Positions 25,556 through 35,149 of a stretch of 64,000 nt of DNA are shown here, piece after piece. The position numbers were made by a program, and so were the translations under genes. The notes below the pieces were generated by a model, which saw nothing but the letters and a program-made list of their open reading frames with translations, did not search any database and was not told where the DNA came from. The DNA lies in the NCBI RefSeq assembly GCF_008932245.1, contig NZ_CP034910.1, forward strand, positions 310,001 through 374,000. The letters are read 5' to 3'. Each line of letters starts with the position of its first letter. Position 1 is the stretch's first letter. The stretch comes from Sinorhizobium alkalisoli (GTDB taxonomy: Bacteria; Pseudomonadota; Alphaproteobacteria; Rhizobiales; Rhizobiaceae).

Positions 25556-26085
25556 CGTAGGCTGAAGACTACAATTCCTAGTGCAAGCACTACGAGTAGT
25601 CCTATGACGAAGCATCAGATTGAGGTGATTACGTCGGTCGAGCGGCGTCGGCGCTGGTCTCGGGAGGAGAAGGAGCGGCTGGTCGCGGCGACGCTTGAGC
25701 CAGGCGCAAGCGTTTCGGAGATCGCGCACTCGGCCGGCATTCAGGTGAGCCAGCTCTTCCGCTGGCGCAAGGAGCTCTGCCAAATCTCCGCGCCGTCCGT
25801 CCCGCAGCTCGTTCCGGTGGAGGTCGTCGAAGCGCTGCCAGCACCGGCGATCCCGCCCGAGCCGCCGCCAGTCTCCCGGCCGCGCAAAAAGGCACCCATG
25901 GTGATGATCGAACTTGGCAATGGCCGTCGTCTCCGGGTCGAGAGTGACGTCGACATCGAAGCCTTGGCCCGCATCCTCGATGTGTTGGAGCGATGATGAT
26001 CCCGGTCCCGAGCGGTGTGAAGGTCTGGCTGGCGACAGGCTATACTGACATGCGGAGAGGCTTTCTCGGCCTGTCGCTGATGCGC
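25556..26085 (+). mobile_element. truncated IS66-family element
   Basis: A complete first gene (TnpA) is followed by a TnpB gene cut after about 30 codons; TnpC is absent. The left end probably lies in 25556-25603, directly after the chemoreceptor relic. The right end is lost and I could not place the breakpoint better than about 26080. Confidence 0.65.
25604..25996 (+). CDS. tnpA: IS66-family accessory protein TnpA
   Basis: The 130-residue protein has the IS66 OrfA pattern: a helix-turn-helix (RRRRWSREEKERLVAATL, then VSEIAHSAGIQVSQLFRWRK), a proline-rich middle (PAPAIPPEPPPVSRP) and a conserved tail MIELGNGRRLRVESDVDIEA followed by ALARILDVLE. Its stop overlaps the tnpB start, as in intact IS66 elements. 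It is an accessory DNA-binding protein, not the catalytic transposase, and cannot move the element alone. Confidence 0.85.
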   Translation: MTKHQIEVITSVERRRRWSREEKERLVAATLEPGASVSEIAHSAGIQVSQLFRWRKELCQISAPSVPQLVPVEVVEALPAPAIPPEPPPVSRPRKKAPMVMIELGNGRRLRVESDVDIEALARILDVLER

Positions 26086-26175
26086 GAGATGCGTTGCGTG
26101 AGCATGGAGTCGCCTGTAGCAAGAATGCTAACTTTTGTCACGACTGACCAGATCGCACATCCAAGCGGCTTGTGA
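25993..26175 (+). pseudogene. tnpB: truncated IS66 tnpB
   Basis: The frame starts MMIPVPSGVKVWLATGYTDM and RRGFLGLSL, the conserved TnpB N-terminus. It then departs from the family at about residue 30 and ends after 60 codons in unrelated sequence. Normal TnpB is about 110-120 residues. Confidence 0.75.
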
Positions 26176-26394
26176 GCGACTGGTACAATCGTTGGCGGAT
26201 GGAAAAAGGAGCTTGCGCGCCCGGGGAATCAAGGTTTCATGAGCCCTTACAAGGTTAGTCGTTGACGTGGGATGCGAATGCCCTACCGGTCTCCATCACC
26301 CATATACATGTGACCGGGTCCGCAAATAAGGTTTAGGCCGAATCCAGCGACTGCCCGCCTTTCCAGCGGGCCAATCCAGTAGAAGCGCTTTACT
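26176..26394. other. intergenic, no gene recognised
   Basis: Sequence between the broken IS66 element and the kinase relic. With the non-homologous tail of the tnpB frame it makes about 315 nt in which I see no gene or strong structure. Confidence 0.4.
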
Positions 26395-27466
26395 TTACTC
26401 GGCGTCCAATATCGCTCGTTGGAGTTCCGGCTCAAGTCGATCCAGCTCGGCGCCCAGTGCGCGCCGTGCCTCTGGAACGGGTGCAAGCTTGCCTTCGCGG
26501 CCTAGGTCCGCGAGCCGCTGGGCGGCGGTCACCACGCCATCGGCGCCAATCACGTCCGCTGAGCCCTTTAAGGTGTGAGCTGCACGCCGCAACTCCGCAG
26601 CATTGTCATTGGTATAAGCCGCATCGAGCGCGGCGATCAGCTTCGGGTATTCGATCACGAACATTGCCGCCAGTTCGCGCAGCAGCGCCTCGTTCCGATC
26701 GAGATTGCGCAGAGCACGCTCCCAATCCAGGACCGAGGCGTCGGCAGCCAACGGCTGCGCTGGGACGGCGGTTACCGGTTCTTCCGGCGCCTGAACCCGC
26801 TTGGAGTCATATTGTTCAACGACACGGAACAGCTCGGCGGCGCGAAATGGTTTGGTGACGTAGCCGTCCATTCCTGCCGCGAGACAACGCTCGCGATCGG
26901 CAGCCGTCGCGCTCGCGGTCAGCGCGACGATCGGTACACGAGCCTTCTCGGGCCGAGCGAGCGCCCGAATTGCCGCGGTCGCGGCGAGCCCGTCCATGAC
27001 CGGCATGTGGACGTCCATGAGCACCAGGTCGTAACCTTCACGGTCGACCGCTTCAACGGCTTCCTGGCCATTCCCAACGGCCACGACCCGGTGGCCGCGC
27101 TTCGTCAGAAGATCGACGGCGACCTGCCGGTTGACCGCCCCGTCCTCGGCAAGCAGCACGATGAGCCCCGGGCCCCTCCGCAGGCGCGCCGCGCCGGCCG
27201 GGCCTTCGCCCTCGTCTTCCCGCATAGAGACCCCGAGTGCGTTGGTGATCGCATTCAGGAGATCGGACTGTTTCACCGGTTTCACCAGCAGTCTGGAGAC
27301 ATCCAGTCTGCGCAGCAGCGCGTCGTCGCTTGGCCGGCCAGCGGACGACATCATGACAATACGGGTCTCCCTGAGCCCTGGGCGCAGTCGCATGCAGGCC
27401 GCAAGTTCGAAGCCGCTCATCCCCGGCATCATCACGTCGAGAAGCGCGAGGTCCGGCAGCGCGCCG
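26395..27466 (-). pseudogene. C-terminal half of hybrid histidine kinase (REC-REC-Hpt)
   Basis: The minus strand encodes, in order, a partial receiver starting LPDLALLDVMMPGMSGFELA, a second complete receiver (LIVLLAEDGAVNRQVAVDLL, phospho-Asp in DLVLMDVHMPVMDGLAA, ALTASA, GYVTKPF), and an Hpt domain with the phospho-His in AAELRRAAHTLKGSADVIGA. All are typical of the end of a large hybrid kinase. The sensor, HisKA and ATPase domains and the first 45 or so residues of receiver 1 are missing. The frame stops being kinase-like at about 27466, where an unrelated permease fragment begins on the other strand. No start signal is visible. Confidence 0.75.
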
Positions 27467-28018
27467 GATGCCTGATCCTGTGCGCGCTCCTGCTGCTCGT
27501 CACGGTCGGCGGAACCTTCATTATGCTGCGTTCGCGGCTCGGGCTCGCCATGACGGCCATGCGCGACGATCGGGTTTCTGCGGCGAGCCAGGGGGTGAAC
27601 GTGGGGCGCATGCGCTTCGGCATCTTCGTGATGGCAGCAATGGGGACCGGTCTGGCGGGCGCGATCTACTACATGGCGCAACTGCGCATCTCGCCAAGTA
27701 GTGGCTTCGACCCTTACTGGTCGTCCATCTGCATATTCATCGTCATGGTCGGTGGCCTCGGCCGCCTCGAAGGGCCAATCGTCGGAGCACTGCTTTACTT
27801 CTTCGCGACACGCCTCTTCAGCCACTACGGGGCGAGCTACATGATCGTCCTCGGTGTGCTGACACTGCTCATCGTGCTCTTCTCACCTGGTGGCCTCTGG
27901 GGTCTGTTCAGCAGAATGCGGGACTGGCAATGGTTCCCTGTCGGGTACAGTTTGGAATACAGAGGTGACCTTACGGCGAAGTTGGACCAGCAAGAGCCTG
28001 CAGGCGCAAGGCATTCGT
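27467..28018 (+). pseudogene. C-terminal half of LivM-type branched-chain amino acid permease
   Basis: The plus strand encodes LILCALLLLVTVGGTFIMLR, SRLGLAMTAMRDDRVSAASQ, GVNVGRMRFGIFVMAAMGTG and the diagnostic MVGGLGRLEGPIVGALLYFF, ending GGLWGLFSRMRDWQWFPVGY plus a short tail. This is the second half of a LivM permease of a Leu/Ile/Val-type ABC importer. The N-terminal half, partner permease and ATPases are absent. It abuts the kinase relic directly, so one deletion or recombination event may have removed both N-termini. Confidence 0.75.
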
Positions 28019-28368
28019 GACCGGTTAACAAGTAGGCCGGCGCGATCAGCCGCTACGGACTCCTGGATCATGCTCAACTTCCTGCCCTTCCCCTTCGTCG
28101 CGCTTGCGCCAATATGGGCAGCGCCGACCCGCAAGAGTGGGCAGGTCCTTCTGCATTCCAGGCTTCGACGAAACGGCGAGCGCCGACCGCAAATACATAG
28201 CGACTGCTTGTGGTGCCGATTTCGAGGACCGGACCAGGCACGGATCGCCCCTGCGACCTTGCTTCAGAACTCGCCACCCCGGGATGGCGCTTTGCGTCCT
28301 TGCCGGGATGATATCGATGGAAGCTGGCGATGATGTCGTCTTTTCAGTGAATTGCCATCCTTTCCCAT
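28019..28368. other. intergenic, no gene recognised
   Basis: About 350 nt between the LivM relic and the converging response regulator gene. I found no homology, strong hairpin or T-tract. It probably continues the decayed region. Confidence 0.4.
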
Positions 28369-29094
28369 TCACTTCTGTTCCTGGAGCCACTCCTGAAGCT
28401 CGGATTCGGCTTTCTCCAATGCGCTGTAGTTCAGCAGCTTCCGGAGGAAAGCGACGGTGACGGCGCGGGCGCGGAGGTTGAATTGGCCGTCGGATTGTTC
28501 CTCGGCGACGGCCTGGTAGACGTCGAGCTTGTCATAGAGCTGCTGCAACCGGTTCTGGACGCTGCGCAGTGACAGGTTGCGGCGTTTGGCAATTGTCCGG
28601 TCCGTCAGACCGAGCGCAATGTCGACGAGAATCTCGTATTCGGAATCGGTGAAGCTGTTCGCGTGGCCGATGCTCCTTTGCTGTAAACCGCGCACCTCGC
28701 GGTCGATCACGCATTGGCTTTCCACGAAAATCGAGCGAAGCGCCAGCTTCAGCCGCTCGTCGGAGGCGGACTTCAGCACGTAACCATAGGCGGCCCCGTC
28801 CGGAACGATGCGCGACACGCCGCGGACATAGGCCTCGTCGGAGTAGTTCGACCAGAAGAGGATGCGCGTTTCCGGGCGCTCTTTCCAGATGGTGCGCGCC
28901 GCCTCGATCCCGTTGCGTGTCTGCATCTGCAGGTCCATGACGATATGTGCCGACTTGTGATCTCGCGCGAGCTGCTCGCCGGCGATGCCGTTCTCCGCCT
29001 CGATGACGGTATCGCATTCGGGAAGGGCGGCACAGACCGCCTCGTGCAGATACGAACGGTGAAGCGGATCGTCCTCCACGATCAGTACCTTCAT
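28369..29094 (-). CDS. NarL/LuxR-type response regulator
   Basis: The 241-residue protein has an N-terminal receiver (MKVLIVEDDPLHRSYLHEAV; phospho-Asp in IVMDLQMQTRNGIEAA; switch Lys in YVLKSASDERL). A C-terminal LuxR helix-turn-helix follows: SFTDSEYEILVDIALGLTDR, then TIAKRRNLSLRSVQNRLQQL. It would bind DNA when phosphorylated by the kinase encoded immediately upstream, whose stop codon it overlaps by 4 nt. The divergent sugar ABC operon at 30641 is the obvious target. The tail after the HTH (ALEKAESELQEWLQEQK) is longer than usual and helical. Confidence 0.87.
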   Translation of the reverse strand: MKVLIVEDDPLHRSYLHEAVCAALPECDTVIEAENGIAGEQLARDHKSAHIVMDLQMQTRNGIEAARTIWKERPETRILFWSNYSDEAYVRGVSRIVPDGAAYGYVLKSASDERLKLALRSIFVESQCVIDREVRGLQQRSIGHANSFTDSEYEILVDIALGLTDRTIAKRRNLSLRSVQNRLQQLYDKLDVYQAVAEEQSDGQFNLRARAVTVAFLRKLLNYSALEKAESELQEWLQEQK

Positions 29095-30359
29095 CGCGGA
29101 TCCTCCTTGATGGCTGCTTGCGGCTGGGGCTCGAGGTCTGCCCGGCGCTCTTCGAGCGGCAGCAGGACAGCGACCGTCGTGCCGCGGTTCCTATCACCCG
29201 GTCCGATCGCGAATTTCGCGGAAATGAGCCGTGCCCGCGTCTTCATGTTGTCGATACCGCCGCCGATGCGCCCGCGGGCTCTGGCGAGGCCGCGTCCGTC
29301 GTCCGAAATCTCGATGGCGAGCTCGCCGGCTTCAAGCCGCAGCCTGACGGTGATCGCCATCGGCTGGGCGTGGCGGACGGCATTGTTGATCGCCTCCTGC
29401 GCAATTCGGAAAAGCGCGACGCTGACCGTCGGTTCAAGGCCGTCGAGAGCGCCACCGCTCTCGTCGACGAGAGCCCACTCGATCGGCATCCCGCTGTCGC
29501 GCACCGACCGGTCGAGATGGTTTTCGATTGCCTGGGCAAGGCCGAAGAGCTGCAAAACGGAGGGCTTTGCCTGTTCGATGATCTGCCGCAGATCCTGCAT
29601 GCAATGATGCAGACTGCGGGAAACCGGTTCCAGCACCTCGCTGCTCAGCTCGCCGGCGCGGGCCAGGCGATCGATGCGGCGCGACAGCCGCGTAAGATCG
29701 GCAAGGGTCTGGTCGTGGAGGTCCATGCCGATGCGCTGGCGCTCCTGTTCGAGCGCCTCGGTCAGCTTCAACGCGCCCTGGCGCAAGCCTTCCTCGCGCG
29801 CACGCGCCTCCGCCTCGACGATGGCGGATTGCTGGGCCTGTTCGGCGGCCCTGAGCGCGAAGAAATAGGGTGCCAGCAGGTCGGCGATGATCCGCGCCCT
29901 GCCGACGTCCTGCTTCGTATATAGGCCGGGCGTCTGCGACGAGCAGCTGAGCGCGGCGATGATCTTGCCTTGAACCTTCAGCGGTACGTGCAAGCGGCTG
30001 CGCAGCGATTGTTCGATGATCGGCCGCTTGAAGGCGCCCTCGAAATGGAAGCGCGCATCATTGATGGCGTCGTCCGTCAGTAGGTAATCGACCTCGCCCC
30101 AGAGCAGGGAACGGATCGGGCTGTTGACGACCGGCGCCGAGGCGGCATCGCCCCAGGCGGTGTCCATGCCGGTCTCGTAGGCGGTGTGATAGTTGCCGTC
30201 GACCATCAGGATGCAGACGTCGAGGTGATCATGGGGGATGATATGCGCCACTTCCGCCGCGACGGCGCGGATCGCCGAGCGGAAGTCGAGCTGGCCGGCA
30301 AGCAGCCGGGATATGCCAAGATAGTGATCGACCAAGGCGGCCGGCGCCAGATGCGGCAT
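29091..30359 (-). CDS. NarX/DegS-type sensor histidine kinase with GAF domain
   Basis: The 422-residue protein has no membrane segment. Residues of about 20-200 look like a GAF domain (LLAGQLDFRSAIRAVAAEVA to ALSCSSQTPGLYTKQDVGRA). A helical linker leads to the HisKA_3 motif ERQRIGMDLHDQTLADLTRL with the phospho-His. The ATPase part has the N-box RIAQEAINNAVRHAQPM and the G-box ISDDGRGLARARGRIGGG. It probably senses a cytoplasmic metabolite. ATG at 30359 is chosen because GGAGGAA lies 8 nt upstream; the frame extends to 30473 but without such a signal. It forms a two-gene operon with the response regulator. Confidence 0.85.
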   Translation of the reverse strand: MPHLAPAALVDHYLGISRLLAGQLDFRSAIRAVAAEVAHIIPHDHLDVCILMVDGNYHTAYETGMDTAWGDAASAPVVNSPIRSLLWGEVDYLLTDDAINDARFHFEGAFKRPIIEQSLRSRLHVPLKVQGKIIAALSCSSQTPGLYTKQDVGRARIIADLLAPYFFALRAAEQAQQSAIVEAEARAREEGLRQGALKLTEALEQERQRIGMDLHDQTLADLTRLSRRIDRLARAGELSSEVLEPVSRSLHHCMQDLRQIIEQAKPSVLQLFGLAQAIENHLDRSVRDSGMPIEWALVDESGGALDGLEPTVSVALFRIAQEAINNAVRHAQPMAITVRLRLEAGELAIEISDDGRGLARARGRIGGGIDNMKTRARLISAKFAIGPGDRNRGTTVAVLLPLEERRADLEPQPQAAIKEDPR

Positions 30360-30640
30360 GTGCGCTGTTCCTCCCGCGATCGCGCCCGTTGCTCCGTGTG
30401 CGGCGACCGCCAGCTCCATTAAGCGCTCGACAGGGCGTGCTCGTCTTGCACGAACACGCAGCCTTTTGTGCAAAAGCCCGCAAACGGGTTGCCGTATACG
30501 ATCTATACAGGCGACAAATTCTCCCGCATCCTGCCATTACTGAGAGGAGGAAGCTCAGTGCAAGTCCCATTTGCAGACGACCGCAGAGAGAGCGGCCGAT
30601 GAGGCGATCCGGCCGAAGCCGGGTCCAGAGGGAGGAAAAC
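30360..30640. promoter_or_regulatory. divergent control region between kinase/regulator and sugar ABC operon
   Basis: The 281-nt spacer contains several small dyads: CTTTTG-TG-CAAAAG at 30463-30476, CCCG-CAAA-CGGG at 30477-30488 and GTATA/TATAC at 30494-30508. One or more may bind the NarL-type regulator. The binding-protein gene has GGAGG close to its ATG. No promoter hexamers were assigned. Confidence 0.4.
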
Positions 30641-31657
30641 ATGACATTTCGCAAGATGCTTCTGGCGTCAGCGGTCGTCCTGTGCGCCGCAATGCCGAAT
30701 TCCGCGTCGGCCGAAACATCCGACAAGAAGATTGCGCTTTCGAACAATTATGCCGGAAACTCCTGGCGGCAGGCGATGCTCACGAGCTGGGACAAGGTGA
30801 CGGGCGAGGCCGTCAAGGCGGGCGTGGTTGCGGCTGCCGATCCCTTCACGACGGCGGAAAACCAGGCGACCGAGCAGGCCGCGCAGATCCAGAACATGAT
30901 CCTGCAGGGCTATGACGCCATCGTCCTCAACGCCGCCTCGCCGACCGCGCTCAACGGCGCGGTCAAGGAGGCATGCGATGCCGGCATCATCGTCGTCTCG
31001 TTCGACGGCGTGGTGAGCGAGCCCTGTGCCTGGCGGATCGCCGTCAATTTCAAGGAAATGGGCCGCAGCGAGGTCGAATATCTGTCGAAGAAGCTGCCCG
31101 AGGGCGGGAACCTCCTTGAGATCCGCGGCCTTGCCGGCGTCTTCGTCGATGATGAGATCTCGGCGGGCATTCACGAGGGCGTCAAGCAGTACCCGCAGTT
31201 CAAGATCGTCGGGTCCGTCCATGGCGATTGGGCGCAGGATGTCGCCCAGAAGGCCGTCGCCGGTATCCTGCCGAGCCTTCCCGAGATCGTCGGCGTCGTA
31301 ACCCAGGGCGGTGACGGCTATGGCGCCGCCCAGGCGTTCGCAGCCGCCAATCGGCCGATGCCGATCATCATCATGGGAAACCGCGAGGACGAACTGAAGT
31401 GGTGGAAGGAGCAGAAGGATGCCAACGGCTATGAAACCATGTCGGTCTCGATCGCGCCCGGTGTCTCCACGCTCGCATTCTGGGTTGCCCAGCAGATCCT
31501 CGACGGCAAGGAAGTCAAGAAGGACCTCGTCGTGCCCTTCCTGCGCATCGACCAGGACAATCTCGAAGAGAACCTCGCCAATACCCAGGCCGGCGGTGTT
31601 GCCAACGTCGAATATTCGCAGGCCGATGCGATCAAGGTGATCGAATCCGCGGAATGA
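30641..31657 (+). CDS. sugar ABC transporter periplasmic binding protein (RbsB-like)
   Basis: The 338-residue protein has a signal peptide (MTFRKMLLASAVVLCAA, cleavage near ASA-E). The type I periplasmic-binding fold follows: KIALSNNYAGNSWRQAMLTS, IQNMILQGYDAIVLNAASPT, ACDAGIIVVSFDGVV and VVTQGGDGYGAAQAFAA. It delivers a pentose, hexose or polyol to the ABC permeases encoded downstream. GGAGG precedes the chosen ATG. The C-terminal lobe with EDELKWWKEQKDANGYETM suggests a ligand different from ribose; identity unknown. Confidence 0.87.
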   Translation: MTFRKMLLASAVVLCAAMPNSASAETSDKKIALSNNYAGNSWRQAMLTSWDKVTGEAVKAGVVAAADPFTTAENQATEQAAQIQNMILQGYDAIVLNAASPTALNGAVKEACDAGIIVVSFDGVVSEPCAWRIAVNFKEMGRSEVEYLSKKLPEGGNLLEIRGLAGVFVDDEISAGIHEGVKQYPQFKIVGSVHGDWAQDVAQKAVAGILPSLPEIVGVVTQGGDGYGAAQAFAAANRPMPIIIMGNREDELKWWKEQKDANGYETMSVSIAPGVSTLAFWVAQQILDGKEVKKDLVVPFLRIDQDNLEENLANTQAGGVANVEYSQADAIKVIESAE

Positions 31658-31742
31658 CGGTCTTGCCCATGTCGCGCGGTCCTCTTCGGGGCCGCGCCAC
31701 AGACCCCGTTCAAATCGATCCCAATACAACAGACGGCGGTAA

Positions 31743-33200
31743 ATGACGGTCAGAATGTCGAAGTCGATAATCGAGGTTGCCGACGCCAAGGTGAGTTTCG
31801 GAGCGGTCAGGGCGCTCGCCGGCGTGACGCTCGCCATCCGGCCGGGGGAATGCGTCGGCCTCGTCGGCCATAACGGTGCCGGCAAGTCGACGATCGTCAG
31901 CGTCATCAATGGTGGCCTGACGCCGCAGCAGGGCAGCATCTCGGGCGACGGCGAACCTCTTCAGCGCTACGGTATCAACGCGGCCAGGGCGCGCGGCATA
32001 CGCTGCGTCTTCCAGGAGCTTTCTCTCTGCCCGAACCTCACCGTGGTCGAAAATACCCGCATTCTGCACCGCCAACTGGGTGGCCTCGGCTGGCGCAGGC
32101 GGGCAAGGCTCGTGATCGAGCGCAGCCTCGATGCGGTTTTTCCGGGCCACGGGATCGAAAGCGACAGGACCGTCGGGGATCTTTCCATCGCCGAACGGCA
32201 GATGGTCGAGATTGCCATGGCATTCTCCGATGCCGGCATTGCGCCCCGGCTCATCATCCTGGACGAGCCGACCTCCTCGCTCGATGGGAGCCTCGCCGAG
32301 CAGATGCTCGCTTATGTCCGGCGTTTCGTCGCGGGCGGCGGTGCGGTCTTTCTGATTTCCCATATCCTCCACGAGATCCTCGCCACGGCGAGCCGGATCG
32401 TGGTCATGAAGGACGGGCGCATCGTCGCCGAACGGCCTGCCGATGCCTGGAGCGAGCACGGCCTGGTCGAGGCCATGGGAAGCGTCGTCAAGGGCGAGGC
32501 GCATCGGCGCACGCTGCGCGACCTTGCCAAAGAGCCCGTGGTGATCGCGCAGACCGGCCGCGGCCTGTCCCTTCAGGCCAAACGCGGCGAGATCGTCGGG
32601 CTCGCCGGGCTCGCCGGACACGGCCAGACGCGCATGCTGATGAAACTCCATGCGGCGAGCACCGCCGATTGGCTGCCTCGCCGCGACCCGGCGGTGACCT
32701 TCGTCGCGGGGGATCGCCGCCTGAACGGCGTCTTCGAACTCTGGAGCGTCCTCAAGAACTTCTCCATCGCCTCGCTCCACGATCTTGCCGCACGCGGCGT
32801 AGTCGACGCCGAGGCGGAGGCCGAGCGCGCCGGAGAGTGGAGGCGCCGCATAGATATCCGCACGCCCGACATGGCCAACCGCATGCTGTCGCTTTCGGGC
32901 GGCAACCAGCAGAAGGTGCTCTTCGCCCGGTCGCTCGCGACCCGGGCGCCGGTGGTGCTGATGGACGATCCCATGCGCGGCGTCGACGTCGGCACCAAGC
33001 AGGAGGTCTACGAGATCATTCGGCAGGAGGCTCAGCGCGGCCGCACCTTCGTCTGGTATTCGACGGAGATGGAGGAGGTCTGCCTCTGCGACCGCGTCTA
33101 TGTCTTCCGCGAAGGGGAAATCGTCGCGGAACTGGCGGGAGACGCCGTCAGCGAGGAAAACATCCTCGCCGCGTCCTTCAAGGGGGAGGCAGCGGCATGA
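31743..33200 (+). CDS. sugar ABC transporter ATP-binding protein, two NBDs (RbsA/MglA-like)
   Basis: The 485-residue protein has two nucleotide-binding halves. The first has Walker A GHNGAGKST, signature LSIAERQMVEIA and Walker B LIILDEPTSSLD. The second has a degenerate P-loop (GLAGLAGHGQTRM, no Lys) but a good signature LSGGNQQK and Walker B VVLMDDPMRGVD. This asymmetry is normal in the ribose-type family, where the first site does most hydrolysis. An in-frame ATG at 31755 is an alternative start. Its stop overlaps the next gene by 4 nt. Confidence 0.88.
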   Translation: MTVRMSKSIIEVADAKVSFGAVRALAGVTLAIRPGECVGLVGHNGAGKSTIVSVINGGLTPQQGSISGDGEPLQRYGINAARARGIRCVFQELSLCPNLTVVENTRILHRQLGGLGWRRRARLVIERSLDAVFPGHGIESDRTVGDLSIAERQMVEIAMAFSDAGIAPRLIILDEPTSSLDGSLAEQMLAYVRRFVAGGGAVFLISHILHEILATASRIVVMKDGRIVAERPADAWSEHGLVEAMGSVVKGEAHRRTLRDLAKEPVVIAQTGRGLSLQAKRGEIVGLAGLAGHGQTRMLMKLHAASTADWLPRRDPAVTFVAGDRRLNGVFELWSVLKNFSIASLHDLAARGVVDAEAEAERAGEWRRRIDIRTPDMANRMLSLSGGNQQKVLFARSLATRAPVVLMDDPMRGVDVGTKQEVYEIIRQEAQRGRTFVWYSTEMEEVCLCDRVYVFREGEIVAELAGDAVSEENILAASFKGEAAA

Positions 33201-34144
33201 AGCTGACGCCTTCGGCTGATGCGATCCGGCTCGCCATTCCCGCCCTTTCGCTCGCCGTGCTTCTTGCTGCCGTCTTCTGGCTGCAGCCGCGCGCGATGAG
33301 CTATATCGGCCTCAACCTGCTCTTCAATCTCGCGGTTCCGATCGCACTCGCGACGATCGCCCAGATGCTCATCATGTCGGTGAACGACCTCGATCTCGCG
33401 ATGGGCACCTTCGTCAGCTTCGTCGCCTGCGTGACGGCGACCTTCCTGCGCGACCAGCCGCTTGTCGGGATTTTGATCCTTGCCGGCGCCGTCGCCGTCT
33501 ATGCCGTGCTCGGCGTCGTCATTCACCTGCGCGGCCTGCCATCGATCGTGGTTTCGCTCGGCATGAGCTTCGTCTGGGCCGGGCTTGCCGTGCTTCTGCT
33601 GCCGGCGCCCGGCGGACAGGCGCCGGAATGGGTCCGAAGCCTGATGACGATGAAGCCACCCGTCGCCCCGATGGCGATCGTCGCCAGCGTCGTCATTGCC
33701 ATCGTCGCGCATCTGATCGTAATGCGCTCCTCGCTCGGCGTACTCATCCGCGGTATCGGCGGCAATCAGCGCTCGGTGGAGCGGGCGGGCTGGTCGGTGC
33801 TCGCCGCCCGCGCTGCGGCTTACGGACTTGCCGGCGTCTTTGCGGTGCTCGCCGGCATCGCGCTCGTCGGGCTCACCACATCGGCCGATGCCAACATCGC
33901 GCTTAGATACACGCTGCTCTCGATCGCGGGCGTGATCCTCGGCGGCGGCGAATTCATAGGCGGGCGCGTCTCGCCCATCGGCGCGGTCATCGGCGCCCTG
34001 ACGCTGACGCTTGCCGGCTCGTTCCTCTCCTTCCTGCGCATCTCGCCCGACTGGCAGATCGGCGCCCAGGGCGCGATCCTCATTATCGTGCTCGCCTTGC
34101 GCCTGCTGCTCAACCGTCTGGAATATCGGGAGAAGCGGCGATGA
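33197..34144 (+). CDS. sugar ABC transporter permease (RbsC-like), first
   Basis: The 315-residue protein is an inner-membrane permease of the ribose type with about eight to ten helices. The family signature region is AGVILGGGEFIGGRVSPIGA, and the early conserved segment is AQMLIMSVNDLDLAMGTFVS. ATGA overlaps join it to both neighbouring genes, so the four transport genes form one unit. Two different permeases indicate a heterodimeric channel rather than the RbsC homodimer. Confidence 0.87.
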   Translation: MKLTPSADAIRLAIPALSLAVLLAAVFWLQPRAMSYIGLNLLFNLAVPIALATIAQMLIMSVNDLDLAMGTFVSFVACVTATFLRDQPLVGILILAGAVAVYAVLGVVIHLRGLPSIVVSLGMSFVWAGLAVLLLPAPGGQAPEWVRSLMTMKPPVAPMAIVASVVIAIVAHLIVMRSSLGVLIRGIGGNQRSVERAGWSVLAARAAAYGLAGVFAVLAGIALVGLTTSADANIALRYTLLSIAGVILGGGEFIGGRVSPIGAVIGALTLTLAGSFLSFLRISPDWQIGAQGAILIIVLALRLLLNRLEYREKRR

Positions 34145-35091
34145 GGATCGTCGACCGGCTTTCGCGCGCGCCCTGGATCTGGTCATGGTTCGCGGCCTTC
34201 CTGGTCTGGTTCGCGACGATCATGGTGACGGGCGGCGCAAGCACCCTCGGCCTCTCCCAGGCGGCGCTGACCTTTGCCGCCTTCTCGATCATCGTCGGCA
34301 TCAGCCAGATGTTCGTCATCACGCTTGGCCCCGGCAACATCGACCTGTCGATACCCGCCACCATGACGCTCGCGGGCACCGTGGCGCTGAAGCTCATGGA
34401 CGTCGACAACGCCATGATCCTGCCGGGCTTGGCGACGGCAATCCTGATCGGGATGGGTGTCGGCCTGTCGAACTATGCCCTCATCAAGGCCCTGCGCATC
34501 CCGCCGATCATCGCGACGCTGTCGATGAGCTTCATCATCCAGTCGGCGGCCATCTGGACCAATCGCGGCCTGCGCATCAAACCGCCGAGCTTCCTCGCCG
34601 ATTTCACGACGTCGACCACGCTCGGCGTACCCAACGTTTCCCTCGTGGCGCTGGTGATCTCCGTCGCCGCCTGGTTCCTGCTCGAAAAGACCGTTTACGG
34701 GCGCTGGATCTCCGCGATCGGCCAGAGCATGCCGGCGGCGCGCATGGCGGGCGTTCCGGTCGACGGCACCCGTTTCGTCACCTACGTGCTCTCGGCCGTC
34801 CTTGCCTCGCTTGCGGGCTACCTGCTCGCCTGCTTCTCGGGCGGTGCGGCCCTCAACATGGGCACGGAATATCTTCTGATGTCGATCGCGGTCGTCGTTC
34901 TCGGCGGCACCGCGGTCGCCGGCGGCGATTCCAACGTGCCGGGCATCTGGGGCGCCTCGCTCTTCATGTTTCTCGTCGTCTCCATGCTCAATACCTACGG
35001 CCTCGGCGCGGGCATCCGCCTGATCATGACCGGGCTCATCATCATCAGCGTCATCATGCTCGCAGGCGGCCGACAGCCTGGCGCGCGTTAG
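34141..35091 (+). CDS. sugar ABC transporter permease (RbsC-like), second
   Basis: The 316-residue protein is the second permease of the system, with the family motifs ISQMFVITLGPGNIDLSIPA near the N-terminus and AVVVLGGTAVAGGDSNVPGI near the C-terminus. It starts inside the stop codon of the first permease gene (ATGA). The operon may continue into the lactonase gene 118 nt downstream, although a palindromic repeat lies between. Confidence 0.87.
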   Translation: MRIVDRLSRAPWIWSWFAAFLVWFATIMVTGGASTLGLSQAALTFAAFSIIVGISQMFVITLGPGNIDLSIPATMTLAGTVALKLMDVDNAMILPGLATAILIGMGVGLSNYALIKALRIPPIIATLSMSFIIQSAAIWTNRGLRIKPPSFLADFTTSTTLGVPNVSLVALVISVAAWFLLEKTVYGRWISAIGQSMPAARMAGVPVDGTRFVTYVLSAVLASLAGYLLACFSGGAALNMGTEYLLMSIAVVVLGGTAVAGGDSNVPGIWGASLFMFLVVSMLNTYGLGAGIRLIMTGLIIISVIMLAGGRQPGAR

Positions 35092-35149
35092 AGCATGGAC
35101 CGACCGGAGTGAAACGACGATCGATAAGATCATGCGTCAGAAAGAAAGC

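Noticed and set aside
25331..26122. Minus-strand frame of 263 codons across the IS66 end
   Set aside because: Antisense to tnpA and without any recognised domain.
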